Shown here: positions 13,914 through 14,841 of the stretch, piece after piece
Layout of the letters: each line of letters opens with the position of its first letter
How positions within the stretch are numbered: position 1 is the first letter of the stretch
DNA from: JBOHSA01 sp050732995
GTDB taxonomy: Bacteria > Gemmatimonadota > Gemmatimonadetes > Gemmatimonadales > GWC2-71-9
Direction of reading: 5' to 3'
Assembly: GCA_050732995.1 (NCBI GenBank)
Contig: JBOHSA010000053.1
Coordinates: 1-14,841, forward strand
DNA length: 14,841 nt
Made by a program: the position numbers and the translations under genes
The notes under the pieces: generated by a model
The model's database searches: none
Told to the model about the DNA's origin: nothing
What the model saw: the letters and a program-made list of their open reading frames with translations, nothing else

Positions 13914-14526
13914 CCCAAGGGGAGTCGGCCACGGAGAACCGTAGCGGCCAGTCCTTCGCTCGCATGATTCCGACCCGGCCCGCGACCGCCACCTCCAGGC
14001 GGCCGCGGGCCGGATTCTTGAGGATCCGGAGCGGTCCCCGCTGCAGCGCCGCGCCGTTCAGCGCGCCGGTCACGCCCAGGGCCTCGCACAGCTTCGCGGG
14101 ACCGGAGCAAAGCTGGCGGTCGGACACTCCCGCCCCTCCCCTCCCCCCGCCGCGCCGGCGCCGCATCGCCGCCAGGCCTGCCACCGGTTCCAGGGCGCGA
14201 ATCAACACCGCGGCGGGGTACTCGCGCGCCTCCGTCACGGCGTTCAGGCACCAGTGCATGCCGTAGGTGAAGTAGATGTAGGCCGTCCCGGGAGGGCCGT
14301 AGAGTCCTTCGGTGCGTGGCGTGCGCCGGTCGCCGAAGGCGTGGCAGGCCGGATCGTGGGGCCCCAGGTAGGCCTCTGTTTCCACGATGCGGCCGACGGT
14401 GCGGTGAGTCCGCCCGCCGATGTCGCTCACGAGGTAGTGGCCCAAAAGCCGACGCGCGACCCACGGAGTGGATCGCGCGTAGAACGACGCCGGCAACGGC
14501 ACGGGGGCGGTGCCCGAACGCCTCAT
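13897..14526 (-). CDS. 3-methyladenine DNA glycosylase, AAG/MPG family
   Basis: This 209-residue protein removes alkylated purines from DNA as the first step of base excision repair. The family core is clear: GRIVETEAYLGPHDPACHAF (45-64), then RTP, LYGPPGTAYIYFTYGMHWCLN, AAVLIRALEP and SGPAKL. By alignment to human AAG, E51 is the catalytic Glu, Y53 and H62 line the base pocket, and R110 matches the active-site Arg. The C-terminus DSPWVS is the usual family end. A basic Gly-rich loop, MRRRRGGGRGGAG (121-133), is encoded by a G-rich tract. ATG at 14526 overlaps the stop of the upstream gene by 4 nt (ATGA), so it is probably translated by coupling. The 3' end converges with and overlaps the barrel gene by 17 bp. 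Confidence 0.95.
   Translation of the reverse strand: MRRSGTAPVPLPASFYARSTPWVARRLLGHYLVSDIGGRTHRTVGRIVETEAYLGPHDPACHAFGDRRTPRTEGLYGPPGTAYIYFTYGMHWCLNAVTEAREYPAAVLIRALEPVAGLAAMRRRRGGGRGGAGVSDRQLCSGPAKLCEALGVTGALNGAALQRGPLRILKNPARGRLEVAVAGRVGIMRAKDWPLRFSVADSPWVSAAR
14129..14148 (-). repeat. G-rich tract with G-quadruplex pattern inside the glycosylase gene
   Basis: On the minus (coding) strand four G runs of 6, 4, 4 and 3 are separated by A, A and C. They encode the Gly/Arg loop of the glycosylase at about residues 126-133. The frame is intact through it. Confidence 0.7.
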
Positions 14527-14841
14527 GTGCCGCCGGTGAGCCCGCGCTTCACCTTCGACCAGAACGACTCGGACTCGTGCTCGGGCTCCGGCGCCTTGGG
14601 GGCCGGTGGGGGCGTCGGGGTCGGCGGCCCGCCCCCCTGCTCGGAAGCACTGGGCTCGTAGCGCGGATGGCGCGGCGCAGGTGCGCCCGATTCCTCGGTG
14701 CGGTTCGCACCCTGACCGCGCCCTCTCCCACCTCCGCCCCCGCCGCGTCCACGCCCGCCCCGGCGACCCCGGCCGCCGCGCTCACGGCCTTCCTCCCCTT
14801 CACCTTGCGGCCGCCCGCCGCCCCCTCGGCCACCCCGCCCC
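14523..14841 (-). CDS. RGG-rich C-terminal tail of a truncated protein, possibly a DEAD-box RNA helicase
   Basis: A minus-strand frame enters from the window edge (first full codon at 14840) and ends at TGA 14525-14523, giving about 105 residues without a start. The first half is dense in RGG, GRG and RRGG units, as in RNA-binding tails. The second half is Pro/Glu-rich (PPTPTPPPAPKAPEPEHE) and ends in the hydrophobic-basic FWSKVKRGLTGGT. Similar RGG tails end many bacterial DEAD-box helicases and some RNase E/G or Rho proteins. The helicase is my preferred guess, but nothing of its core is in the window. The stop overlaps the glycosylase ATG (ATGA), which supports this as a real gene in an operon with it. 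A competing frame at 14549-14833 in the same DNA has no such support. Confidence 0.6.
   Translation of the reverse strand, partial: GRGGRGGGGRPQGEGEEGRERGGRGRRGGRGRGGGGGGRGRGQGANRTEESGAPAPRHPRYEPSASEQGGGPPTPTPPPAPKAPEPEHESESFWSKVKRGLTGGT

Noticed and set aside
14549..14833. Alternative minus-strand frame at the window end, Ala/Val/Arg-rich
   Set aside because: The neighbouring frame encodes coherent RGG repeats and a Pro/Glu linker and ends in a 4-nt overlap with the glycosylase start, which this one does not.

Overview
The window is about 14.8 kb of very GC-rich bacterial DNA. Both ends look like contig ends: position 1 is an 18-base C homopolymer, and both edges cut through reading frames. 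The gene families suggest a Gram-negative soil or metagenome-derived bacterium, most likely Gemmatimonadota: a twin-arginine-exported TldD with HESIAH, a long IHATE-type M14 peptidase, a Cys-type formate dehydrogenase, and a Sec-exported beta-barrel protein. This assignment is from memory of protein flavour, not from a search. I see no tRNA, rRNA, CRISPR array, transposase or phage gene.

Layout. (1) Positions 1-162 hold the 3' end of an unknown + strand gene. A small + strand ORF follows (291-464), with a good intrinsic terminator at 496-518. The gap before the small ORF contains two facing runs of 7-bp units. (2) Positions 525-4181 form a three-gene minus-strand operon with overlapping ends: tldD-like metalloprotease (Tat signal, HEXXXH), tldE/pmbA-like partner, and a Sec-exported two-domain protein with a BsuPI-like C-terminal domain. 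(3) Positions 4182-4269 are a divergent promoter region with one palindromic TTGCAA that could serve as -35 on both strands. (4) Positions 4270-10292 form a tight + strand metabolic run: Cys-type formate dehydrogenase alpha subunit, an SDR without the YxxxK catalytic pair, threonine 3-dehydrogenase (tdh) and 2-amino-3-ketobutyrate CoA ligase (kbl). Tdh and Kbl together convert threonine to glycine and acetyl-CoA. Formate oxidation beside them may dispose of C1 units, but that link is inferred. (5) Positions 10292-12722 hold an M14-family zinc carboxypeptidase gene whose frame is broken twice. One break is at a 7-bp inverted repeat and the other at a G4-A-G6-A-G6-A-G9 tract. (6) Positions 12750-13913 encode a Sec-exported beta-barrel protein that reads as two barrels in tandem. 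(7) Convergent on the minus strand lies a 3-methyladenine DNA glycosylase, preceded with a 4-nt overlap by the RGG-rich C-terminal tail of a truncated probable RNA-binding protein that runs off the window.

The main cross-cutting observation is a set of short tandem arrays of 7-8 bp units at gene starts. They lie upstream of the small ORF, directly against the tdh start codon (a perfect G-quadruplex pattern on the opposite strand), and inside the signal-peptide codons of the M14 gene, where copy-number change would shift the frame. I found no clear defence or other previously undescribed multigene system. The best leads are the repeat arrays, the broken M14 gene with a segment of different codon usage, and the exported TldD/TldE operon.
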